DNA of 48,978 nt from Beroe ovata (Eukaryota; Ctenophora; Nuda; Beroida; Beroidae), in assembly GCA_946803715.1 (NCBI GenBank), contig CAMPET010000114.1, forward strand, positions 140,898 through 189,875, read 5' to 3'. The translations under genes and the position numbers were made by a program. Below the pieces are notes generated by a model. It made no database searches. It was not told where the DNA came from and saw only the letters and a program-made list of their open reading frames with translations. This document shows, one piece after another, positions 29,601 through 39,336 of the stretch. Within the stretch, counting starts at the first letter, position 1, and each line of letters opens with the position of its first letter.

Positions 29601-32600
29601 ACTCAAATCGAACTAGATATATGAAAATGTAACGAGCATGTTTGAGTGTGTCTGAACAAAATTCAAAATAAATTATCGGAGAGCATTGCTTGTCAGAAGA
29701 GATCAAACCGCGTGTCTCGTGTAATAATACTGGTTAGTTTATTTCGGTAGAGGGGGGATGAAGGATTAATCTTAGATTTGAAAACACAACCAATAAAAAC
29801 TTGTCAAACACCGTGCTAATTGCTAAAGGAATTCGCAACTCTCCCCAAGAAACCCCCCCTCTGATTATGATAGCGGATAAAAATGACACAATTGTGTACG
29901 TGGTCGATGGAGCTATTATATACAACGAGATGATGCACGGAAGATCGTAATGATTGCGTGAGTGGTAAGCAGCATCACGTCGTAACGATCGACTGACATG
30001 CTATTATATATACTACAGTTTATGGGAATCACATGCACGTTCGTTGATTGATGAGCGAGCACACTGCCGTTATTGTAAGATCTAGAGCATAAGAAATCAG
30101 GGGTAGTAAAATGATCGTTTTCCTCGAGGAGAATGTGATATCGATTTATATAAATGACAATAGACTTTGGGCGGTTTTGTTAAGATCAGACGCTGGGAAT
30201 CGCATGCAATTATTATAACTTGAAAATCAATAAGCTAGGAAAACCATCGTCATAAAGACATAACGTAATCTTGTTCGGAAAAAGAACAACGAAAGAATCG
30301 AGTCTCCTGTGATAGAATTATAACAAGTTGTCCAGAAACGTCAACATGCCTCTAGATAAACATGCCCTGCTATCCTCTGAAGAAATAGTGGTGTTCTCAT
30401 GATTCGATTACTTTATTATCATTATTATTATATTATGTAAACAAACAATACCTACCTATGAGTGTAATAGCTTTTCTGTGAACGGAACCTATTATTGACT
30501 TAAAAGTTGATAGCCTAATCACACTTATATGATTCATTCAGAGGAAATCCGAGAATGGTTAAAGCTGGCTCTCCCCCCTATAATAATCAGTAATCCATCT
30601 CTTTATCATTCAGATTCTAACGCTACTGGGACACAATGGCGCCGGCAAGACGACCACTATGAGTATTCTGAGTGGTCTCTATCCGCCCACGTCTGGTACA
30701 GCTACTGTGTACGGCAAGGATATCCGTAAAGACATGCGACTTGTGAGTATGACAAATAGGGTACATACTTTTATAGGGTGCGTTTAGTGCAATAATGTCA
30801 GTACCTATTTTGATAAGAGAGCAGACACGTTGAGGGTTAAGATTAGAGCTATAAGATAAGACTTTTCTTGGCGAGTGAAAATTTCTATGAAGGGATGGAA
30901 TATGTCTTCATATCTATGGGAACTAAACTCAATCTTCGTATCAATCAATCCTCGTCAGATTCGACAAGATTTGGGGGTTTGTCCCCAATTCAACGTCCTA
31001 TTCGAACATCTAACAGTAGAGGAACACTTGTGGTTTTTCTCCAGTCTGAAAGGGACGCCGCCCACTAAAGTTAGGGAGGAGGTCGACACTTTTATCAAGA
31101 GTGTTGGACTGGCGGATAAAGCTAACAGTCTTTCACACGAACTGTCAGGTAGGGAATGAATCTTAATCTTGAGAGTTTATTTCCAATGAACTCCCATTAG
31201 TTCTTCTTGATGGTTGATGGTTGCAACAAGCGATAGCCAGTGAGTCGTCGTGTGATCACGAAATAGAGTCTTATGACTGATTCTGGGATGTTGCCAACTC
31301 CATCATAACAAAACATCTCTCATGTGAGGCGCACACACAGTAAACTCACACACACACACTGACCGCACTATTCATTATTCCGCTATTTATAGATTGCCAC
31401 TCCGGATATCGTGTCACAAATGTTAACAGGGAATATAGTGGAGCGCGCGAACGCCAAATGCTTTTTACACGGAGATGACGCGCGCGCTCAAAAACACAGC
31501 GCGTCGTACCCAATTTCAAGCCGAGCCGCGCACGCGCGAAAACTGCAACCACGCTTCAAGTTTCGCCTGTATAATATGTTTATTCTGGGGTATATTTTAC
31601 GAATTGTAACGTTGTACATTCCAGGAGGGATGAAAAGGAAGCTGTGTGTGGCAATGGCATTCGTCGGGCACTCTAGAATCGTTATCCTAGATGAACCAAC
31701 TGCTGGGGTAATGAATTATGACAAGCATTCTCTCCCTCATTTCCAATTAAAGTTTGCAGAATGCAGATTGAGAACGGGGCTATAATTAGAACATCTAGGT
31801 TGATCCGTGGTCAAGAAGAAGTATATGGGAAATGGTACTGAAACACAAACAGGACAGGACAATACTACTGTCCACGCATCATATGGACGAGGCAGATCTA
31901 CTTGGGGACAGAGTTGCGATCCTATCCCATGGTAAAATTTCCAGAATTGAATTGATAGTCCACAAAAATATGTTGAATGTACATTGATAAGTGATTAGTG
32001 ATGAGTTTGAATAGCTTGAAAACCCGTCAGGTAAATTGCTATGCTGTGGGTCACCGCTCTATCTTAAATCAAGATTTGGACCTGGTTACTACCTTAACAT
32101 CGAGAAGAATGCGGGTAAATAAGGAAGAGGGGAGTGTCCATATAAAATGGACGGGGAGGGTTTCCAAACGTGGAGTCCACGTTTGAAGTTTTAAAATTTG
32201 GACTTTAATAGGGATTAAGAACAAGAAAAACTATACTGAAATTGGAATGAAACCTACAAAAGGCCCTTAGGTTGATAAGTCGAAATTAGCTTCAGAAAAT
32301 ACATCGGAATCAAGAACAGAAGATGGCGTGTCAGTCAAAAAATGTATTTGTAACTTTGTGACGTTGGTATTTTGGGTGAAAATGCTAAACAAGGACGTTT
32401 AACTATGGAGTGGGTGTATAAACAGAGAAATATGATCCTTCGCATAGCAAAAGTCACACACACACACACACACACACANNNNNNNNNNNNNNNNNNNNNN
32501 NNNNNNNNNNNNNNNNNNNNNNNNNNNNNNNNNNNNNNCACACATCCTTGTGCAGCTAGTCCAAGTGCCCCTGATATGTTGGACGATAGCGGTTTCGTCC

Positions 32601-35086
32601 CCTCCACGTTCCATGAAACAGCTGACGGTGATCCTGTTGCTCCCTCGTCTCCCGAGGAAATGTCCAAACAGAAATCAAATTCAACCTCAGCTGCAGAAGA
32701 GTTTAACCAGATTGAAACATCAAGGTATAATAGACAGGATAAAACAGGATTGAATGTGTGAAATTGTTCTGATTTTTCCATAAATTTACTCAAATTAACC
32801 ACAAAAATCCTGTAGTGATTTATTTCGCTCAGGAATAACAATTACTTGACATAACACGGCATTGACCAGTTGCCTACCAAGAATATTCGCAGGCTTATTC
32901 AGAGCTATGTGCCCCGAGCAACAATTCAGTATCAGAACGAACTGGAGATCAGTTATCTTTTGCCCTGGTATATGAATCATTGTAACTCTGATCCCACATG
33001 ATCATTCAGGCATGGCCCTGTTTCAGTTTAAATCTAGGTGTTTGTTTAAATCCCTTTCTTTCAGGGAAGCTTTTCAAAGAGGTGTTTTCCCTGATCTATT
33101 CAAATCTCTCGATGAAAACTCTGCCAGTTTGGGTATCCGATGTTACGGTGTGATGGACAGTACGCTCGAAGAGGTCAGTCAGTGCCTGTCTTACTCAAAG
33201 TTGAAATAATTGATCCAAGAACCTGGATTATTTTAATCGAAGGCTTGCTTATACGCACGCGCGCAATACACACGCGCGAACCTATCAGCATTGTGTAGAA
33301 ATCTATGCTCGTGATTGCGTTTGATTGTTTTCGCGCGCTACAATAAATGCGTGGGAAATTTTGCAAATTACCAGTTGTGACATTTGGAGATATTCGACAC
33401 TTTCCATTCCCACAGGTCTTCCTAAATGTTGCAGACAGCGATAACTTGGGATCGAAAAAGACGGACACTCTTCTTCACGATGACAACCTGCCTTTCAGTG
33501 ACGAACCGGGTAACCTGATATTGGACTTAAATAGCAAGGATTCGTGAAAATAAAACTTAAAATGATTCCATGATACCTAATATAATAATTTGCTAGATGA
33601 AAAGTACGCTGCGGACGAAGTCCCGGCTCATCTTTACGACGATGAGAAGATTGACGAAGAGTTGGCCGATCTGCTGCCACTTTCGAAACAAGACCTCCCG
33701 GCGCCGAGCACTTGCAGACAGATAAAAGCGCAGCTTCTCAAAAGGTACTTCAGCAACACTCATAGAATTCTGAGAAAACAACTCATTTCGTGTGGCATCA
33801 TGACGAAACGTGTTGCTATAGCGTAACGCGTTGCTATGGCGTGACGCGTTGCTATAGCGTAACGCGTTGCTATGTAACCACGTGTTTCAATGACGTCATC
33901 ACACCCAGGATTCACCATACTCGGAGGGACTGTTGGGGATTGTTCTTCCAGCTGGTGTTGCCAGCTGTGTTTGTGTCTCTTGCAATGGTCATATCAATAG
34001 TTCGACCACACTTAGATTCTAGTAAGCGAGACATTCTTTGTAAAATTGATTTTGTAGCAACAGCATACCGTCTTTTACCTCTCCTAATAGACCGACAGAA
34101 TTAAGAGAAACTATTTCGAATTGAATATTTTCCAAAGTTCAACTCCACGGAAAGTTAACCATTTCCCATTATCAGATAGGAAACTGGAGCTCTCGGTGAA
34201 CATGTTCAAACACCCGTACTATGTCCCATTTTCCGATAACTCGAGCGAGGGTACGTCACGACTTGCCGAACTTGTTGGATACCCAGCTGGGCCCTGGGCC
34301 CCTCCAATCGGTAGGAATTATGAAGGAAAGCAAGTATAAACTATGATTTAGCAATACGTTTTACTTCCCTTACTTTCCCAAGCGGTTGACAATGATTCGG
34401 GACCCCCCGAGAAAGTGCTTATTATTCCATGTAGTATTTTCAGATGCCGAGGTTATGGCTCTCAGTAACTTCACTTCACCGAAACATACTTCACACATGG
34501 CGTTCCCGTGGCAACACTACTACAATAGTCCGACAGGTGAATAGTTGAAGTAATAGTGTTGTGAGGAGACGCGCTCAAATTTTCATTAAAATCTGACATT
34601 GATTCTCAGTTGTCATCTTAATTCACATCATTCTCACTCTCAGACATGTGCGGTAACCACATTTACCCGGAAATCCCCAAGATGCTCGAATTCTCTTCCA
34701 TTTCCGGCTATGTGCTACAGAATCTGACTGGATGGAACTTGGAGAAGTTCCTAGTCCAGACCAACATGAGATACATTTTTCAGAGGTGAGTTAAAATTGT
34801 ACCGAGTTCAATTTGATCACTCCAATAATCTGTTCCGGCTGCTGCTATAGAAATCATGATGTTACCATGGAAACTCTCGTCAGATACGGCGCTCTTACCC
34901 TCGGCGAAACTCATCACGATCTGAAGAAGTTCGCCCCCAAGAACTGGAGTTCGAGCAACTTGCCGGGATGGGGAGTTTACAACCCCCGGACAGCTAAAGC
35001 GTGGCATAGCTACAGGGGAACACACGCTCTCCCCACCTACCTGTCCGCCGTGAATAATCTTGTACTGAGATCAGCTCTTCCAAGGG
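26700..35086 (+). CDS. ABCA-family lipid transporter fragment (first nucleotide-binding domain to second extracellular loop)
   Basis: ABCA1/ABCA4-type full transporters move lipids across membranes. Exons: 26700-26817, 26949-27082, 30614-30742, 30959-31148, 31625-31707, 31799-31931, 32031-32114, 32556-32724, 32893-32967, 33065-33173, 33416-33509, 33597-33744, 33909-34021, 34176-34310, 34444-34536, 34644-34785, 34851-35086; phases match at all joins. The fragment opens with the conserved [12 protein letters not shown]. Walker A is [10 protein letters not shown], the Q-loop VCPQFNVLF, the signature LSGGMKRKL (split by an intron), Walker [12 protein letters not shown] and the H-loop [11 protein letters not shown], so domain 1 looks catalytically intact. 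A regulatory linker, one membrane helix ([17 protein letters not shown]) and a long Cys-poor extracellular loop ending [10 protein letters not shown] follow. The first transmembrane domain and the whole second half are missing, at an N and at a 172-bp satellite respectively. Intron 2 contains the antisense glycosyltransferase gene. Confidence 0.92.
27208..29328 (-). CDS. Intronless RgpF-WbsX fusion glycosyltransferase with signal anchor
   Basis: Predicted Golgi-type sugar transferase of 706 residues in one uninterrupted frame; the ATG at 29328 is the first in-frame methionine, since the longer frame to 29412 begins at TTG. Residues ~7-25 form a single hydrophobic anchor after a short N-tail (type II). 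Residues ~65-325 resemble rhamnan-synthesis protein [48 protein letters not shown]. Residues ~355-690 resemble Wbs[88 protein letters not shown]. These families act in bacterial O-antigen and rhamnose-polysaccharide synthesis. The gene lies antisense in an ABCA intron (27083-30613), has no introns and looks more GC-rich than its surroundings, while neighbours have ~100-base exons. Transfer from bacteria followed by gain of an anchor is the likely history; a retrocopy of an animal gene is the alternative. Substrate unknown. Confidence 0.9.
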   Translation of the reverse strand: MNFSNLFKIFLIAGPSFFLFTFVLMRDLHNVEKSQQPDEFSPVISLSSLLKRDSPPDVIVRDDGVKRVAVLVQAHQLDNDLIREDIMQCIENVKKAKDLSDSFGKVEWEGVTPPVQFTYDVFMTYPATSTLFPIIRKQLEEMGAGHIYGQPIEINEGMDVKQFLNQLLTADTLQLNHGIEYDYFLKIHTKSEPYWRREMLNALCGSPANVLSVLKSFAGSDNERYGIVIPRGFVIQRSRGSEALFRPLRKFIGNDVEQCFRGDIENMKMLYRIMYNKELDPGADFVFSAGTMFWATFRDFRIRDWLFILPWMVTRWSAVYKADALLEHAMERLLISIPYLNGVAVGEIAPAIRPIAIYQPTFHKLAAKKALNGKGYDGWKDIKSIEGKDILKPSESKRDGLGYYDLTDNNVRRRQGELAKAAGIEGFMIYHYWSASEGTSRYTNVLMGKVVDAMLDDGHPDLPFFFCWKNVPLVHETEDAGPDGDGVTQEYGEESQWEEHFYHLLPYFKHPRYIRDNDRPIFTFYRVGDMGDLFGKMVMMWRELAVSNGLAGLYILYAINDYVQKDELFTSDKIVKFADASFQLYPSIQNVHPDRITNTTGYFDIPTPTEHNQYWGGSTAIRMNRTSSALAAPPHKFKEDLRYTQLKMLEDVTLTARQHNVPNYFFINAWNDWGEQAALEPSEQYGFKYLGALKDTLENQPLLRVP
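29329..30613. other. Upstream region of the fusion glycosyltransferase, within ABCA intron
   Basis: AT-rich, no exon recognised. A (GA)n run lies just above the ATG on the reverse strand (29366-29382). The promoter of the antisense gene must be here, but no clear TATA box can be assigned. Confidence 0.5.
32457..32545 (+). repeat. CA microsatellite with 60-N gap
   Basis: CA repeats flank unknown bases 32479-32538. It lies within an ABCA intron, just ahead of the acceptor at 32555; coding phases on both sides agree, so no exon is lost. Confidence 0.95.
33806..33875 (+). repeat. 18-bp tandem repeat, about four copies
   Basis: ACGCGTTGCTATAGCGTA units alternate with TGGCGTG variants in a short ABCA intron. 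The CpG content is high. Confidence 0.9.
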
Positions 35087-35112
35087 GTGAGTCGCGTGGT
35101 GGGGGGTCATGA

Positions 35113-35382
35113 CTCCTTATCCCCAAAACATGCCAGTTTAAGCGAGCATTTAAGGATAGCTCCCAAACGGATTGACCAATCGACTTGAAACTTCTACTAT
35201 AGCTCAAGGACCATTAGAAACTCGGACAACCAAAATTTCACGTCAATCCGATGATCGGTTCCCGAGTTAGTGGCCGCCATAACCCCTTATCGACCCAAAA
35301 CATGTCAGTTTGAGTGAGCATTTGAGGATAGCTCCCAAACCGATCGACCGATTGACTTGAAACTTCTACCATAGGTCAAGGT
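35113..35382 (+). repeat. 172-bp satellite, 1.6 copies
   Basis: Starts 27 bases after the last ABCA exon and breaks off within a monomer at about 35382 (after CCATAGGTCAAGG). No N marks this edge. Confidence 0.9.
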
Positions 35383-35679
35383 GGACAGCAAATGCTAACA
35401 GTCTGGATTTTTGTGTGCTTATAAGGGTTTGGTTTGTCACAAAATGTGGTTAGAGAACAGTGGATGTTGGATTTGTCCTGAGGGCGGTGATTAATTCATC
35501 TGGGTGAATAAGAGTGAAGCTAGCGTGCTGCAATGTAGTCCATGTAATCCAATGTAATGGCATACATCCTATACCTACATACCTAGACCTCGACCGCAAT
35601 ATAAAAGATCTCAATTTTGAGACAAAAGCTGTTAAGTGACTTTTATACTTTCTTTCTGCTTGTTCTGATTTCTGGGTCT
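35383..35679. other. Spacer before SVOP-like gene
   Basis: Nothing coding is recognised. A pyrimidine-rich tract at about 35640-35680 followed by GTCAG at 35690 could be a splice acceptor, which would move the true start of the next gene upstream. Confidence 0.4.
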
Positions 35680-36748
35680 ATGTCGTCAGATGATCATAAA
35701 GAGGCGAACTACGGCTCTATCAGACAGCCAAGTCATCTCCCTGACAACGAGGATCATCATGACATCACCGATGATATCACTGATGACATCACTGATGACA
35801 TCACTGATGACATCACCTTGGTAACCAGTGTTGTCACACTGAGTGAACATGATCTAGAATCCGTATACCAGATTCTGGGTCGAGGTCCAGCTCAGTACCT
35901 ACAATGGACCACAGTGGCTCTCGCCGTGTGTTCCAATTACATTCAGATTACCATGGTAACAGTGATTGTACCCGTGGTAAAATGCGAGTGGAAACTGCCT
36001 CTCCTGGTACAATCATATCTCGTTCTCCCCCTCATTATCTCGTTAATCACCACCGCTCTCTGTAGTGGAGTATCAGATTATCTAGGTCGGAAACGTGTCG
36101 TCATAGCAACAGAACTTGCAACGTTGGTGGGCGTGGCACTGTGTGTCCTAGCTCCCAACCAATGGGTGCTGCTATCCGGACTCCTCATTACGGGCACGTG
36201 CTCAGGGGTAAACATGGGTGCGATCACGTGCTATGCTACGGAATTTGCGGAGGCAAAACTCCGGTATGTCGGAAATATCGTGATTCTCGCGGCGAGTCTG
36301 GCAGGATTTCTCGCCACGTACGTGTCTGGATTCCTGATCGAGATGGTTGGGTGGCGTTGGTTCATAGTCATATCGTCAACTCCACTCCTCCCATCTGTTA
36401 TCCTCATCGCGTTTCTCCCGGAGTCGCCTCTGTACTATTGTATGAGAAAGAGAGAAGGGGAGGCTATCGAGTCTCTGAGATTCATCGCAAAACTAAACAA
36501 AACTCCTCTGCCCCAGGATCTTAAATTAGTTCATCATGAAGATACCGTCGCTAATTACTCTGATCTCTTCTCCGATTCCGAATGCCGAAAAGTATCGATG
36601 TGGTTATCACTCCTATCATTTTCTGACTCGTTCATATGTTACGGACTCCTCATTTACCTTCCAATTTACTTCAGTTCCCATCACTCCAGCTCAATCATCC
36701 TGGAAAGCTCCATCATACTTCATGGCGGCTGTCATCCCCTGAATTTCT
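35680..36748 (+). CDS. SVOP-like MFS transporter, single exon, 3' truncated at N
   Basis: Major facilitator resembling SV2-related protein (SVOP), a vesicle membrane transporter family of unknown substrate related to SLC22. From the ATG at 35680 the frame runs at least 356 residues without an intron. The cytosolic head holds a fivefold DDIT repeat (35758-35818, from a 12-bp GATGACATCACT unit). SVOP-like marks follow: VYQILGRGPAQYLQW before TM1, VKCEWKLP, SDYLGRKR between TM2 and TM3, GWRWFIVISSTPLLP in TM6, FLPESPLYYCM, EAIESLRFIAKLN and a GLLIYLPIYF TM7. TM8-12 are missing beyond the N at 36749. The long single exon contrasts with all spliced neighbours: retrocopy, loss of introns, or an intron-poor family member. 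The upstream ATG-less extension to 35617 starts at TTG and is not favoured. Confidence 0.85.
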
Positions 36749-37345
36749 NGGACCATTAGAAACTCGGACAGCCAAAATTTCACGTCAATCCGATAATCGG
36801 TTTCCAAGTTGAGGGCCGACATAACCCCTTATCCGACCAAAACATGTCAGTGTGAGTGAGCATTTGAGGATAACTCTCAAACGGATAGACTGATTGACTT
36901 GAAACTTCTATCATAATTCAAGGACCATTAGAAACTCGGACAGCCAAAATTTCACGTCAATCCGATTATAGGTTTCCAAGTTAAGGTCCGACATAACCCC
37001 TTATCCGCCCAAAGCATGTCAGTGTGAGTGAGCATTTGAGGATAGCTCCCACACGGATGGATCGATTGACTTGAATCTTCTACCATAGCTCAAGGACCAT
37101 TAGAGCATTAGAAACTCGGGCAGCCAAAATTTCACGTCAATCCGATGATTGGTTCCCGAGTTAGTGGCCGCCATAACCCCTTATCGACCCAAAACATGTC
37201 AGTTTGAGTGAGCATTTGAGGATAGCTCCCACACGGATGGATCGATTGACTTGAATCTTCTACCATAGTTTAAGGACCATTAGAAACTCGGACAGCCAAA
37301 GTTTCACGTCAATCCGATAATCGGTTCCCGACATAACCCCTCATA
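36749..37345 (+). repeat. 172-bp satellite array, about 3.5 copies, after single N
   Basis: Begins in mid-monomer right after the N at 36749 (GGACCATTAGAAACTCGGAC). Monomer starts at 36839, 37011 and 37191 give spacings of 172 and 180; the longer one comes from a small internal duplication. It cuts off the SVOP-like gene. Confidence 0.95.
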
Positions 37346-37578
37346 TCTCAAGAACCTTTCGTAAGCTCTATAACCTTTGTCCTTTTATCGCTCTGATTCT
37401 GTCGAATTAGTTAAATAAAGACAACACCTTTTTGTCCTCTCGTCTCGAGTTCTTTTCGGATTTTCTATGCTTCAATTTCAACACCAGTAATCAGTATGAT
37501 GACTGTTGTCACACTTCATCAGTGGTGATGTTATAGTTTGTATTCGAGTGACCATGACGTAACATTGTCATGTTTCAG

Positions 37579-38776
37579 TGAACTCCAAGCTAAGATAGAA
37601 GAGTTGGAAGATCTCAACTCCTCACTGGGCAGGAGAATGGATCTAGTGACGGAAGAGAGGGTCAGAGCAGAGGAAACCGCCAAGGGTAAGAGGGAGAATT
37701 GCGATTAAATCGAATTGATAAGAATACGATTTTTTATCTAAGAAGATACCTTGTTTTCGATCCAAACCCAGATAAAGCTTCTCAAACCTTCATCAGAAAG
37801 CTGTATGGTGATTCATCCCTTGTTCAGGTATATCTGAGAAGTTGGAACGTGATATCGCAGAGATTCTGGAAGCATTTGAGGATTACAAACAGAAGACGGG
37901 GTCATCTCCAGAGAGAGTTCAGGAGCTACAGCATGGTATTGAATGAAACTGTAGAGCTAGATAAGCTCGCTCGTATCTTGATATTTTGTGATTGTACTTT
38001 GAAAGGTTAAGGATCTAAGGTAAGGAATGAATATAAGAATTCGACTTCTTCTCTGCCTTCTGAAATCGCACCTCTTTCGCAGGAATGGCGGCACTCCAAG
38101 AAACGTTACATCAGATCATGAATACCAACTCAGAGCTGAATAGGGTTAACAGTAAACTGGAGAATGATCTAAAGAGACTGACACTAGAAAACCTCAACAT
38201 TACTGACGAGAGGTTAAGAACTTAAGTTGATGAATGAATTAATATGGCGTTTTTTGTTGAGGTGGAAAATTTTTGTCAATTTTCAATCATTGCTCAGGAA
38301 CGAATTAAGACACCAACTAGACAACAGTCTTGTTGATCTATCCAGTGATGCCAGTCCTAGATCCGAATACCTGGCTGAGAAGCAGGCGCTGGAAAATCAG
38401 ATACGCAGTTTACAGCACCGTACAACAAGGTACGTCACACGATATGTCCCTGGTTAACAATTTTGCATTGGAATCTTAGAAAAATAGTCGTTATATATGT
38501 ATTTGCCCCTTTCCTTCTTTTTGTTCCCATTTGCATAATGCATATTTACATGCTGTTTGTAGGCTAGAAAAGTTGGAACGAGATAACACGATTTTGAAGA
38601 ACAAGGTTCGCAAGATGAAGGAAATGCTAAGGGAGAAAGAAGACGAATTGGTAAACCTATCGGAGTCAGCTGAGAGTAAAGAAGAGTTAAGTCACGAGAA
38701 CAATCACTTGAAGAAGGTCGTATCTTCCTTGAAACAGAAAGTCAGCCAGTATAAAGACGCTAACTCTACTCTAAAG
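37579..38776 (+). CDS. Coiled-coil protein fragment, five internal exons
   Basis: Exons 37579-37685, 37828-37935, 38083-38212, 38298-38429 and 38563-38776 join in frame to about 230 residues with no start or stop. Sequence is almost entirely heptad-like and charged (ELQAKIEELEDLNSSL, LEKLERDNTILKNKV, ENNHLKKVVSSLKQKV), so it should form a long parallel coiled coil of a structural or tethering protein. A non-coil insert DLSSDASPRSEY sits in exon 4. I do not recognise the family; candidates include centrosomal, Golgi or kinase-associated coiled-coil proteins. The 5' side meets the satellite array and the 3' side meets the N at 39101, so both ends are lost. Confidence 0.8.
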
Positions 38777-38939
38777 GTAAAGACATAGTTTTGGGACTTG
38801 ACTGGACTTTGAATTTTGGTTTGCGTAGCGCGCGCAGACATTGAATCAATGAATAAGCTAGTGTAACTGTATACGTGCGCGGCTTGGCGGTTTATTTAGT
38901 TCAATTCAATGCGCGCGCAACTACATCTTACTGGTCTCA

Positions 38940-39100
38940 CAACATGCTGCCACCACTGCATGACAGTGACCTAGGAATGCTGACTAGTGGAAAGCTTGAC
39001 ACCACTTTGTCATAACAGGCTCGTGTGACGAATATCATAGCGATTCGTCACAACGTGCTGACACCACTGCGCCTGACTGTGGCGTAGGAATGCTGAGAAT
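38940..39100 (-). repeat. GTGGTGTCA-type repeat, reverse orientation
   Basis: GACACCACT-like words at about 38948, 38998 and 39059 sit within a degenerate ~110-bp duplication (both halves contain CTAGTGGAAAGCTTGAC or TAGGAATGCTGA words). It ends at the single N at 39101. Confidence 0.65.
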
Positions 39101-39101
39101 N

Positions 39102-39243
39102 ATTTGAGAATAGCTCCAAAACGGATCGACCGATTGACTTGAAACTTCTACCATAGCTCAAGGACCGTAAGAACCTCGGACAACCAGAATTTCAAGTCAA
39201 TCCGATGATCGGTTACCAAGTAAAGGGCCGACATAACCCCTTA
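39102..39243 (+). repeat. 172-bp satellite, one partial copy after single N
   Basis: Starts with ATTTGAGAATAGCTCC directly after the N at 39101, and ends in CATAACCCCTTAG. It separates the coiled-coil fragment from the GAPVD1 fragment. Confidence 0.9.
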
Positions 39244-39336
39244 GTATACTTATAAAAACCCGGAGACACAATTTGGTCATGCCAATTGACTATACAGCGC
39301 ATATGCCATATACAGGGCATATGCCATATATTTTAC

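Noticed and set aside
35760-35818. Possible CRISPR-like short repeat
   Set aside because: Contiguous 12-bp repeats without spacers, inside a coding region of an animal gene.
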